Shown here in pieces: positions 13,847-20,559 of a stretch of 31,955 bases of DNA. Under the pieces are notes generated by a model. The model was not told where the DNA came from, did no database searches, and saw nothing but the letters and a program-made list of their open reading frames with translations. Where the stretch lies: positions 1 to 31,955 of IMG/VR virus record IMGVR_UViG_3300035188_000380. The stretch is one strand, 5' to 3'. Position 1 is the stretch's first letter, and each line of letters opens with the position of its first letter. Source of the stretch: a virus. The position numbers were made by a program, and so were the translations under genes.

Positions 13847-14512
13847 ATGCCAGCCAATTCAAAAATCATCTTCGACATCGAGACCGGGCCCCTGCCGGTC
13901 GACCAGCTCAACATCCCGCCCTTCAACCCGGCCGACGTGAAGCTGGGCAACCTCAAGGATCCCGACAAGATCGCCGACAAGCTCCAGGCCGCCGAGGCCA
14001 ACCATGCGAACGACTATATCCGAAATGCTGCCCTGGACGCCTTATCGGGCCAAGTGCTGTGCATCGGCTACTGGATGCCCGGCGGTAAAGGCTCAAACAT
14101 CCTGTGCGCTGATGCCGATGGTGAGGCTGCTATGCTTAAGCAATGGTGGGCGCTGCTGAATCAGCACGAGCGCAACCCCATGCTGATCGGCTTCAACATC
14201 AAGGCATTTGACCTACCCTTCCTGATCAAGAGAAGCTGGAAACATCGGCTCGAGGTGCCCTACTGGCTCCGGAGCGGTCGCTACTGGGCCGAGACCGTGA
14301 TCGACTTGCGCGAGGTGTGGCAGCTTGGAGACAGCCGGGCGCACGGAAGCCTTGGTGCAATCAGCAGGCACTTGGGCCTAGGTGACAAGGGTGGCAGCGG
14401 CGCCGAGTTCAATCTGCTGTGGAATACCGACCGTCAGGCAGCCATCGACTACTGCCTGCTGGATGTGGAGCTAACCAAACGCGTGGCCGATGTGCTGATT
14501 CCGGCGTACTAA
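13847..14512 (+). CDS. DEDDy-type 3'-5' exonuclease
   Basis: 221 residues. Exonuclease motifs are present in order: FDIET (D10, E12), GFNIKAFDLPFL (D122) and YCLLDVELT (Y202, D206), so the active site is of the DEDDy class. It resembles the predicted PolB-like 3'-5' exonuclease family rather than a full polymerase, because no polymerase domain follows. It should remove nucleotides from DNA 3' ends during replication, recombination or repair and may supply proofreading. It lies between the SSB-like gene and the initiator. The stop is followed by a 182-base spacer. Confidence 0.8.
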   Translation: MPANSKIIFDIETGPLPVDQLNIPPFNPADVKLGNLKDPDKIADKLQAAEANHANDYIRNAALDALSGQVLCIGYWMPGGKGSNILCADADGEAAMLKQWWALLNQHERNPMLIGFNIKAFDLPFLIKRSWKHRLEVPYWLRSGRYWAETVIDLREVWQLGDSRAHGSLGAISRHLGLGDKGGSGAEFNLLWNTDRQAAIDYCLLDVELTKRVADVLIPAY

Positions 14513-14694
14513 GGTCTGGACAACAACCAGATCAGCAGATAGGGAGCAGCCCGTCGACGTGAGCTGTGAGAGGTAAGCGTTGAACCTTCAGAGAAAACAT
14601 GATCAATCAATTTTTCCCCGTCCGTATCGTGAACGTCGCGTTGTTTCTCCGCGATTCCTCACCGCGATGCGTGACGGGGCTTTCCGTTTGATAC
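14513..14694 (+). other. Non-coding spacer with structured element, upstream of the replication operon
   Basis: No supportable gene lies in these 182 bases. A TTG-initiated frame from 14580 runs into the initiator but codes a low-complexity, shadow-like peptide over the 14695 gene, so I rejected it. The spacer contains the structured element at 14616-14679 and the T-run ttttt at 14611-14615. It is the natural place for a promoter, attenuator or terminator controlling the replication genes. Confidence 0.45.
14616..14679 (+). ncRNA. Candidate structured RNA or terminator-like element
   Basis: CCCCGTC (14616-14622) pairs perfectly with GACGGGG (14673-14679). Inside, TCGCG (14636-14640) can pair with either of two CGCGA copies (14650-14654 or 14663-14667); the second choice is extended by ACG/CGT. 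The two mutually exclusive inner stems suggest a switchable fold. It is followed by gctttccgttt, not a clean T-run, so a simple intrinsic terminator is less likely. Confidence 0.35.
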
Positions 14695-14925
14695 ATGAAA
14701 CACGAACTCCCAAAACAAGAACACACTCAGATCATAGCATTTGCCACAGGTCACGTTTGGATCACTCAAACAATCAATGGGCAGGAGGTCTTCATTGTGA
14801 TTCCAGTTCAAAATGTGGACATTTTTTGCCAAATGATTCAGGAAGCAAAACGCGATGCAGAGGAGAAAAGAGACCGAGCCGTAGAAATCAGGGCTTATTT
14901 AGCTCGAAAAGGATCCAAAGCATGA
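14695..14925 (+). CDS. Small hypothetical protein upstream of the initiator
   Basis: 76 residues. A beta-strand-rich first half (QIIAFATGHVWITQTINGQEVFIV) is followed by one long charged helix (MIQEAKRDAEEKRDRAVEIRAYLARK). The ATGA at 14922 couples it to the initiator gene. No family is recognised. Its position at the head of the replication operon suggests a helper or regulator of initiation. Confidence 0.55.
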   Translation: MKHELPKQEHTQIIAFATGHVWITQTINGQEVFIVIPVQNVDIFCQMIQEAKRDAEEKRDRAVEIRAYLARKGSKA

Positions 14926-15692
14926 GAATCCGGACGATCAAACCAGAGTTCTTCCACCACGAGGGACTGTTTGAGGCCGAGGCAGAAACCAAGCTGCCGC
15001 TCCGTGTGGCCTTTGCTGGCCTCTGGTGCATTGCTGACCGGGAAGGCCGTTTTAAGTGGGAGCCCAGGCGCATCGGTGTGCAGGTACTACCCTACGATGG
15101 CGTCGACTTTTCACGCGTGCTCGACGCGTTGGCCACGCGTGCTTTCGTTCTCAAGTATCGCGTGGGTGACGCGTGCTTTGGATGGATTCCAAGCTTCCTA
15201 AAGCACCAGGTGATCAACAACCGAGAATCGCAGTCTATTCTGCCGGATCCAGAAGGAAACATTGAGCAAACGCCAATAAACACCAAGGAAATTGACGCGT
15301 GCCCCACGCGTGCCCCACGCGACGACCACGCGGGTCAAGGGGAAGGGAAGGGAAGGGAAGGGAAGGGAAAGGAAGGAGTTTCGCAGAAAGCCTTGAGTCC
15401 TGACCTCGAAGCCTTTCGCCTACGAGTTGGTGCTTTGATCAAGCGTCGACCAACAACCCAGTGGAGCACCAAGGAAATCAAAGCCTTGAAAGAGATCTTC
15501 GAATTTAACACCTCGGAGGAAGACTTGGTTGCCTTGGAAGCACGCTACCAGTCAGACGACAAATACCTTCGCCGTGAGCTGATGACCCTGTTGAACAATT
15601 GGAACGGGGAGATCGACAAGTCTCGAAGCATCTTTCCTTCTGGGAACAACGGCACCGGCGCGTACAACACCGACATCACTAACTGGCAATGA
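14922..15692 (+). CDS. Replication initiator protein (lambda O / DnaT-like)
   Basis: 256 residues from the ATG at 14922. The first 100 residues carry a well-known phage initiator pattern: RIRTIKPEFFHHEGLFEAE, then LPLRVAFAGLWCIADREGRF, an LPYD motif and IPSFLKHQVINNRES. Next comes a low-complexity linker (about residues 117-155, Pro/Arg/Asp then Gly/Glu/Lys). The C-terminal domain (near 165-245) resembles DnaT/primosomal helicase-loading domains and ends at NNWNGEIDK. The linker is coded by iterons and a purine tract, so the gene probably contains its own origin. The initiator would bind the iterons and recruit the helicase encoded next, which overlaps it by four bases. Confidence 0.8.
   Translation: MRIRTIKPEFFHHEGLFEAEAETKLPLRVAFAGLWCIADREGRFKWEPRRIGVQVLPYDGVDFSRVLDALATRAFVLKYRVGDACFGWIPSFLKHQVINNRESQSILPDPEGNIEQTPINTKEIDACPTRAPRDDHAGQGEGKGREGKGKEGVSQKALSPDLEAFRLRVGALIKRRPTTQWSTKEIKALKEIFEFNTSEEDLVALEARYQSDDKYLRRELMTLLNNWNGEIDKSRSIFPSGNNGTGAYNTDITNWQ
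15112..15175 (+). repeat. Iteron array 1 (11-bp phased ACGCGTG repeats)
   Basis: Copies of [CG]ACGCGTG or close variants begin at 15112, 15123, 15134, 15157 and 15168. Spacings are 11, 11, 23 and 11 bases, so most copies face the same side of the DNA helix. They lie inside the initiator gene (residues about 64-85). The core is self-complementary (CACGCGTG), which suits a dimeric binding protein. Confidence 0.65.
15294..15337 (+). repeat. Iteron array 2 (four 11-bp tandem repeats), candidate replication origin
   Basis: Four direct 11-base units start at 15294, 15305, 15316 and 15327. The first two read gacgcgtgccc and cacgcgtgccc; the third and fourth keep CACGCG. The array codes the linker of the initiator and is followed at once by a purine-only tract. 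Lambda has the same order: iterons within gene O, then a purine-biased segment that melts. Confidence 0.7.
15339..15377 (+). repeat. Purine-only (GGGAA)n tract, possible G-quadruplex and origin element
   Basis: Thirty-nine consecutive purines with six G-triplets separated by AA, starting at 15340 and spaced five bases apart, then aaaggaagga. Four or more G-triplets with 2-base loops satisfy the G-quadruplex pattern on this strand. The tract codes a Gly/Lys/Glu/Arg linker. The repeat is also prone to slippage in steps of five bases, which would shift the frame. Confidence 0.75.
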
Positions 15693-16984
15693 GCGACCCC
15701 TACTTTGCCCAAGGCGACGAGTTTGGCCTGATCGGAGCCTGTCTCTCCGGTGGTACCGATGTCTGCCACGAGGTGTTCTCCAAGATTCCAACCGACGCCA
15801 TCCAGAACGACAGCCTGAGGCAGATCTACGAGGTGACCAAGGGCCTCGTTGCCAAGAGCGATCCGGTCAACCTGCAGACCGTGGTTAAGGAGTGGAAACG
15901 CTCCATGAGCCAAACTCCGGTACCTTTCGAGGCTCTGAACAAGTGCGACGAGCTATGTCCCAGCCCAGCCAATCATCCGGAGTTTACCAGAGCGGTCCTC
16001 GAGGCCCATCACCGCCGGCAGTTAAAATTCGCCGGAGACCGTCTAATACGTGAATCCGCTGTCTCCACCCTCTCCGTCGATCAAATCGTCTCTAATGCCG
16101 AAGCAGGGCTCACCGTTGAGGCATCCAAGGAGGAAGTCCAATCATCCAAGTCGGTTGTCAGTCGGTTCATTGACTCGACTCAAGAACGATTTTCAAGGCA
16201 AGGCCAACTGTCAGGGATTACTTCAGGGTTCAATCGGCTGGACAAAATGACCGACGGTTTCCAGTTGGGTGAGCTGGCCATCATTGCTGCCCGTCCAAGC
16301 ATCGGTAAGACAGCCATTGCCATTGCCATCGCCAAGGCAGCCTGCATTGACTCAAGGGTCCCCACCTTGTTTATCAGCCTTGAGATGTCCGATGAATCCA
16401 TCGTGCGCCGGATGGTATCAACCGTGGGCACAATCCCCATGCAGGACATTAAGACCGGCCAGTTAGACCAAGGAGGCATGAAGGCTATGTCGACAGCATC
16501 GGCCAAGATCGCAGGCAGCCCGATTCATTTTGTATCAGGATCCGGGGCGTCTAACATTGCCACCATCACCGCGGTAATACGTCGGGCCGTTCGCAAGTGG
16601 GGTGTAAAACTGGTGCTGGTGGATTACCTTCAGAAGATCCACGGCAGCAGGGTAGCAGAGAAAAAGACCTACGAGATTGCCGAGGTATCTGGCAGACTCA
16701 AAGGCGTGGCCTCCGATACCAAGACAGCCGTGGTCGCCCTGGCTCAGCTCAATCGAGAGAACGAGAAGGACAAAGGCCGAGTGCCTCGACTGACTGACCT
16801 AGCGGACTCTGGGCAGATCGAGCGCGACGCAGACCTTGTTCTATTGCTCAACAGGGAGCGCAACCAACCCCAAGGCGAGGCTGTCATTGCAATAGCCAAA
16901 CAACGCGACGGTGAGTGCGGCCTCGTGCCTCTCTGGTACGAAGGCCAATACTGCCGCTTTTCCGATCCATCCCCAACCTTCTGA
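15689..16984 (+). CDS. DnaB-like replicative DNA helicase
   Basis: 431 residues. An N-terminal helical domain (about 1-150) is followed by a RecA-type ATPase core: Walker A ARPSIGKT (201-208), the helicase motif FISLEMS (228-234), Walker B LVLVDYLQ (308-315), and a later ALAQLNRE then DLADSGQIERDADLVLLL, both typical of DnaB (sensor and arginine-finger region). The ring helicase unwinds the phage origin in the 5'-3' direction. ATGA overlap with the initiator gene suggests coupled, roughly balanced synthesis of loader and helicase. Length is close to that of standard DnaB. Confidence 0.92.
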   Translation: MSDPYFAQGDEFGLIGACLSGGTDVCHEVFSKIPTDAIQNDSLRQIYEVTKGLVAKSDPVNLQTVVKEWKRSMSQTPVPFEALNKCDELCPSPANHPEFTRAVLEAHHRRQLKFAGDRLIRESAVSTLSVDQIVSNAEAGLTVEASKEEVQSSKSVVSRFIDSTQERFSRQGQLSGITSGFNRLDKMTDGFQLGELAIIAARPSIGKTAIAIAIAKAACIDSRVPTLFISLEMSDESIVRRMVSTVGTIPMQDIKTGQLDQGGMKAMSTASAKIAGSPIHFVSGSGASNIATITAVIRRAVRKWGVKLVLVDYLQKIHGSRVAEKKTYEIAEVSGRLKGVASDTKTAVVALAQLNRENEKDKGRVPRLTDLADSGQIERDADLVLLLNRERNQPQGEAVIAIAKQRDGECGLVPLWYEGQYCRFSDPSPTF

Positions 16985-16992
16985 TTTTTTCC

Positions 16993-17340
16993 ATGACAAC
17001 TAAATACAACATCATTCACAACTACGTCCTCCAAGAAGCCAAACAACTGGTGCGCTTTGCCATCAAGAGGGGCTGGATGTCCTACCCTCCCGGCACCCGG
17101 CTCGACATCGAAGGCGACCCAATCCCCAACCTAGACACCGAGGGGAAGACAAGCAGCCCGATCACGCCAGAGCTTTGCAACAAAGCATTCGTTTTGCGCG
17201 AAAGAGGAATGAAGCTAGACGATATTGCTTTAGCTTGTAGTGTTCCGCGTGGTTCTATTGCTTACATCATATCACAAGGGCATGAGGCTTACCTATTAAG
17301 GCTTAGAATAGATCCCAATAGCACTAAGGAGTCTCCTTAA
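16993..17340 (+). CDS. Small protein with C-terminal helix-turn-helix
   Basis: 115 residues from the ATG at 16993. Residues about 66-95 (CNKAFVLRERGMKLDDIALACSVPRGSIAYII) have helix-turn-helix spacing of the GMKLDDIA-x-x-x-x-VP-x-GS kind found in sigma-factor-like and MerR-like recognition helices. The N-terminal part has a basic helix (QLVRFAIKRGW) and a Pro-rich turn (SYPPGTRLD). A transcription regulator of late genes is a reasonable guess, as it sits just upstream of the packaging genes. The stop codon is inside a hairpin (17321-17348). Confidence 0.55.
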   Translation: MTTKYNIIHNYVLQEAKQLVRFAIKRGWMSYPPGTRLDIEGDPIPNLDTEGKTSSPITPELCNKAFVLRERGMKLDDIALACSVPRGSIAYIISQGHEAYLLRLRIDPNSTKESP

Positions 17341-17348
17341 GATAGTGC
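17321..17348 (+). terminator. Hairpin over the stop codon of the HTH gene
   Basis: GCACT (17321-17325) pairs with AGTGC (17344-17348), and AAGGA (17326-17330) with TCCTT (17334-17338), leaving a gtc loop and a 5-base 3' bulge. The TAA at 17338-17340 lies within the structure. No T-run follows, so it may act as an RNA stability or Rho-dependent element rather than an intrinsic terminator. Confidence 0.35.
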
Positions 17349-17409
17349 TAGAACAGGTGAACGCGAGACCCCTATCAATCTGTGTGATCAAGCACAAAAA
17401 ACAATACCT

Positions 17410-17637
17410 ATGCAAAACAATCACATCCAGTTTCTTGTGGATCAATACGGATTAGCAAACGTGGCTTGGTTTATCCGGTTAATGAAACGCGGAACTCCGC
17501 CCGAGCAATTGGCCGGCTATTGCGTTCCAAACCCACAGGACAGCAGGCGCGACGGTGTTTTCCGGGCTCTGCAGTACGCCGGCACTGTGCCCGACTCGAT
17601 GCTGCCTCCTGACATCCAAAAGGCTTTGAAGCCATGA
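17410..17637 (+). CDS. Small hypothetical protein upstream of the terminase
   Basis: 75 residues from the ATG at 17410, mainly helical (QFLVDQYGLANVAWFIRLMKRG then LAGYCVPNPQDSRRDGVFRALQYAG). No family is recognised. ATGA overlap couples it to the small terminase gene. A packaging accessory role is possible from position alone. Confidence 0.55.
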   Translation: MQNNHIQFLVDQYGLANVAWFIRLMKRGTPPEQLAGYCVPNPQDSRRDGVFRALQYAGTVPDSMLPPDIQKALKP

Positions 17638-18266
17638 CACAACGAGAATACGCCAAGCATGCCGGTGTTTCGCATGGCTACGTCACCCAACTGGCTGCGA
17701 AGGGGATGCCGATGCATAGTCCTGAGGCCGCCGATGCCTGGCGAAAGAAAAACATCCGGGCCAAGTCGACGACTCAACACATACAATCGCCACCAATACC
17801 AGAAGCCCCCACAATCGAACAAGAAGGCCCCTACAGGCCGGCCGAGGCATCAAACCATATCAACACAGCAACAGCCTCTTGCGATTCCCCAGAAGGCGCC
17901 TACGAACGACAACGGCAAATAGAGCTCGAAGCCTACAAGCTGGTTGTCGTGGCCCTGAAAGAAGGCCGGGCCGACACCGCCCGTCTTGTCTCAATCCATG
18001 CTGCCGCGGCAAAGAACCTCACAGCCGCCCGGGACGAGGTGATCGCCCAGGCCGAGAAGGAACGGCGCCTTGTATCCGGAGACTGGGTGCGTAAGGTGAT
18101 GCAGGAGCATGACGGCGCCGTGGCCTCACTGATCAAAGCCATGCCCAAGCAGCTCTCCGGCCGGATAGCACCGCATGACCCGGAACACGCAGAGCGAGAG
18201 CTGACTCGGTGGGTGCAGGAGGTCTGCCTCAAGACGTTACACAATACCGACCCATGGAAAACCTGA
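17634..18266 (+). CDS. Terminase small subunit (putative)
   Basis: 210 residues. The N-terminal 30 residues (QREYAKHAGVSHGYVTQLAAKGMPM) form a winged-helix or HTH motif like that of lambda Nu1, followed by a Pro/Ser/Thr-rich linker (about 45-85). The helical C-terminal half (LEAYKLVVVALKEGRADTA, KNLTAARDEVIAQAEKE) resembles the oligomerisation region of Nu1-type small terminases. It should recognise the phage DNA and assemble with the large subunit. The reading frame overlaps the large subunit start (18254) by 13 bases. Confidence 0.75.
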   Translation: MTQREYAKHAGVSHGYVTQLAAKGMPMHSPEAADAWRKKNIRAKSTTQHIQSPPIPEAPTIEQEGPYRPAEASNHINTATASCDSPEGAYERQRQIELEAYKLVVVALKEGRADTARLVSIHAAAAKNLTAARDEVIAQAEKERRLVSGDWVRKVMQEHDGAVASLIKAMPKQLSGRIAPHDPEHAERELTRWVQEVCLKTLHNTDPWKT

Positions 18267-20101
18267 CCGACCTCCAGCGCAACCTGCTCGACTACAGGCG
18301 CAACCTTTACAAGCCGACCCCGCAGCAGACCGTGGTCGAATGGTCCGAGGCCAACCTCCGGCTTACACAACGGCAGACCGAGCACCCGGGGCCGTTTTCC
18401 ACGTCGGTCAGACCATACACCCGGGAGCCGATGGAAGACTGGAAGAACCCTAGCGTATCCGAGGTGACACTGTGCTGGGGATCTCAGACATCCAAAACCA
18501 CCACCCTCATGGCCGGCCTAGCGTGGCTGATCGCCAACGAGCCAAGCCCAGCCCTTTGGCTGATGCCTTCCGAGAATCTAGCCCGATCGTTCAGCAAATC
18601 CCGCTGGCTTCCAATGCTCGAAGACAGCCCGACCATGCTGGAGTGTTTCCCGGCCGAGGCCGACAAGATCACCAACCTCGAGCAGAACTTTACACGGTCG
18701 ACCCTGACTTTTGTCGGATCCAACAGCCCGGCAAACCTTGCCTCTCGCCCGGTACGGGTGCTGATCGCCGACGAAGTGGACAAGTTCGCCGAGGCAACCA
18801 GCAAGGAAGCCGATGCCCTCGACCTGGCCGAGCAGCGCCTTAAGAGCTTCAGCAGTTCCAAGGCATTCATGACCTCGACACCCACCGTGGTCGAAGGCCG
18901 GATCTGGCAACGGTTTCTTCGTGGCGACCAGCGCCGCTATTACCTGCCCTGCCCCCACTGCCGGGAACTGATCAAACTCGAATGGCGCCAAGTGACATGG
19001 GACGACGCCAAGACCGATGGCGGCAAACACGACCTAGCCAAAGTCCGGGCCTCGGCCCACTACGTCTGCCAGCTTTGCCTCGGTAAGATTACCGACGCCC
19101 ACAAGGTGGCAGCCCTCCGACATGGCCAATGGCGCCCAGAAAATCCCAACGCCATGCCCGGCGTGCGATCCTACCACCTAAGCAGCCTCTACAGCCCTGA
19201 TCGCAAGTGCACCTGGGGCCACCTCGCCGTGGCCTTTCTCGAAGCTAAATCCTCGATGGCCGGCCTTCAGGGTTTCATCAATGGCAACTTAGCCGAGCCT
19301 TGGGAGCAGCAAGACGTGCAACAGGAGCGCCCCGAGGCATCGGCCGCTGTGTCCATTACCGGAGGCCGTCGCTATCTGACTGCCGACGTCCAAGCTGTGG
19401 CGCCGTTTCTGTGGTGGGTCTGTCGCGAATGGAAGGATGGCAACTCGACATTGATTGCTGCCGGCCATGCCGATGACTTTGCCGCCTTGCGCCGGGTGCA
19501 GGTGGCTCTGGAGGTCCATGACATGGATGTCGGCATTGATTCTGGATTCAACACTCAGACAGTGTACGATGCATGCGGCAGTTATTCCTCGATCACATCC
19601 AACTCTGTCAGCTATCCGTGCGGCCTGCGGTTTCCACCGGAAGGCGGGCTCCGAAAGCCTGCCTTGATCGGATGGCTTCCGCTCAAAGGACGGGAAACCG
19701 GAGCCCGTTTTACCACCCAGAGCGGCGCCGTCCATCCGTTCGGCCTGTCGACATCCTCCTCGATGCGCACCGACGTCGTGCAGCCCCTCCTAGTGTTCGA
19801 CACCGAGCACTTGCGCGATATGCTTTCCAGGCTAAGAAAGGGCGACATCGACCGAGAATGGGGCGTCCACCAGCAACCGCCAAACGTCCAGGCCGAAGGT
19901 GCTTACGTGGCGGATCCTGACCTTTACTGGCGGCACCTCGACTCACACGTCCTTCGCCCACAGGCAAATCGTGCCGGCCGGATCAAACACGTCTGGGTAA
20001 AACGCAACCAGAAGTGGCCGGATCATTTGCACGACTGTGAAATCATGCAACTTGCCATGGTTATGCTTTGGAATGACCTCGTTTCAACGGCGGCAGAGTA
20101 G
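18254..20101 (+). CDS. Terminase large subunit, lambda GpA family
   Basis: 615 residues from the ATG at 18254. The ATPase part has the GpA-type Walker A variant CWGSQTSKTT (74-83) and Walker B VLIADEVD (169-176). A CxxC pair (233-236) with a second pair CQLC (272-275) gives a zinc-finger-like insertion. The nuclease part begins at LTADVQ (D378) with further acidic residues in VGIDSGFN and HDCEIM. It cuts concatemeric DNA and pumps it into the prohead through the portal. GpA terminases usually make cohesive ends, so a cos site is expected, but I could not locate one. Length is close to that of lambda GpA (641). Confidence 0.92.
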   Translation: MENLTDLQRNLLDYRRNLYKPTPQQTVVEWSEANLRLTQRQTEHPGPFSTSVRPYTREPMEDWKNPSVSEVTLCWGSQTSKTTTLMAGLAWLIANEPSPALWLMPSENLARSFSKSRWLPMLEDSPTMLECFPAEADKITNLEQNFTRSTLTFVGSNSPANLASRPVRVLIADEVDKFAEATSKEADALDLAEQRLKSFSSSKAFMTSTPTVVEGRIWQRFLRGDQRRYYLPCPHCRELIKLEWRQVTWDDAKTDGGKHDLAKVRASAHYVCQLCLGKITDAHKVAALRHGQWRPENPNAMPGVRSYHLSSLYSPDRKCTWGHLAVAFLEAKSSMAGLQGFINGNLAEPWEQQDVQQERPEASAAVSITGGRRYLTADVQAVAPFLWWVCREWKDGNSTLIAAGHADDFAALRRVQVALEVHDMDVGIDSGFNTQTVYDACGSYSSITSNSVSYPCGLRFPPEGGLRKPALIGWLPLKGRETGARFTTQSGAVHPFGLSTSSSMRTDVVQPLLVFDTEHLRDMLSRLRKGDIDREWGVHQQPPNVQAEGAYVADPDLYWRHLDSHVLRPQANRAGRIKHVWVKRNQKWPDHLHDCEIMQLAMVMLWNDLVSTAAE

Positions 20102-20151
20102 TTTTGCGACCCTATTGACATCATTCAGCACTATGGGAATCTCAATGCGGA

Positions 20152-20559
20152 GTGATTACTTTCACGGTCGCAATCAAGCGAGCCTATTTGCGGAGTGTTT
20201 ACAGTACCCTAGGCGGTACGACACTCTTGGCTGCTTTGACGGCTAAGGTAATTGCCGCGGCTACCACCATTGAATCCGGTCAAGTTGTCCGGTCGACCTC
20301 ATCCTCTGACGTTTCCGTTGAGTTTGCCGAGCCCGGAAAGGGCGCTCCCACACCGTCTGAGATGGTGGAAATGTGGGAATTGCTGATTTCGGACTACGAG
20401 TTCGCCGTCGAACTGTTGAACACTTCCGGCATTGCAAGCCCGACAGATGCCCAGATTTTTGACAAGATGATGGGCGTGGTGCTTGTTGCGGTGACCAGTT
20501 ACAACGGGGACTTCTCGCAATTGCGCCGGGAGCCCTACATCGGGAACCAGATGACGTAA
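20152..20559 (+). CDS. Small head-tail or portal-associated protein (unknown)
   Basis: 135 residues from a GTG at 20152; there is no in-frame ATG between the upstream stop at 20116 and this GTG. An Ala/Thr-rich N-terminal part (GGTTLLAALTAKVIAAATT) is followed by an acidic, helical C-terminus (VEMWELLISDYEFAVELL). It occupies the position of the lambda W gene, between terminase and portal, but is twice as long as W and shares no motif I can see. The start is therefore moderately secure and the role unassigned. Confidence 0.55.
   Translation: MITFTVAIKRAYLRSVYSTLGGTTLLAALTAKVIAAATTIESGQVVRSTSSSDVSVEFAEPGKGAPTPSEMVEMWELLISDYEFAVELLNTSGIASPTDAQIFDKMMGVVLVAVTSYNGDFSQLRREPYIGNQMT

Noticed and set aside
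14580-14921. N-terminal extension of the initiator from a TTG
   Set aside because: The initiator family starts at MRIRTIKPEF (14922). The extension overlaps a better gene (14695-14925) and a structured spacer.
15294-15377. CRISPR-like or satellite array
   Set aside because: The units are 11 and 5 bases without spacers, are coding, and sit in an initiator gene, which fits origin iterons.
20102-20151. Promoter at TTGACA (20116-20121)
   Set aside because: The -35-like box is perfect, but no acceptable -10 box lies 16-18 bases downstream; it may be chance.
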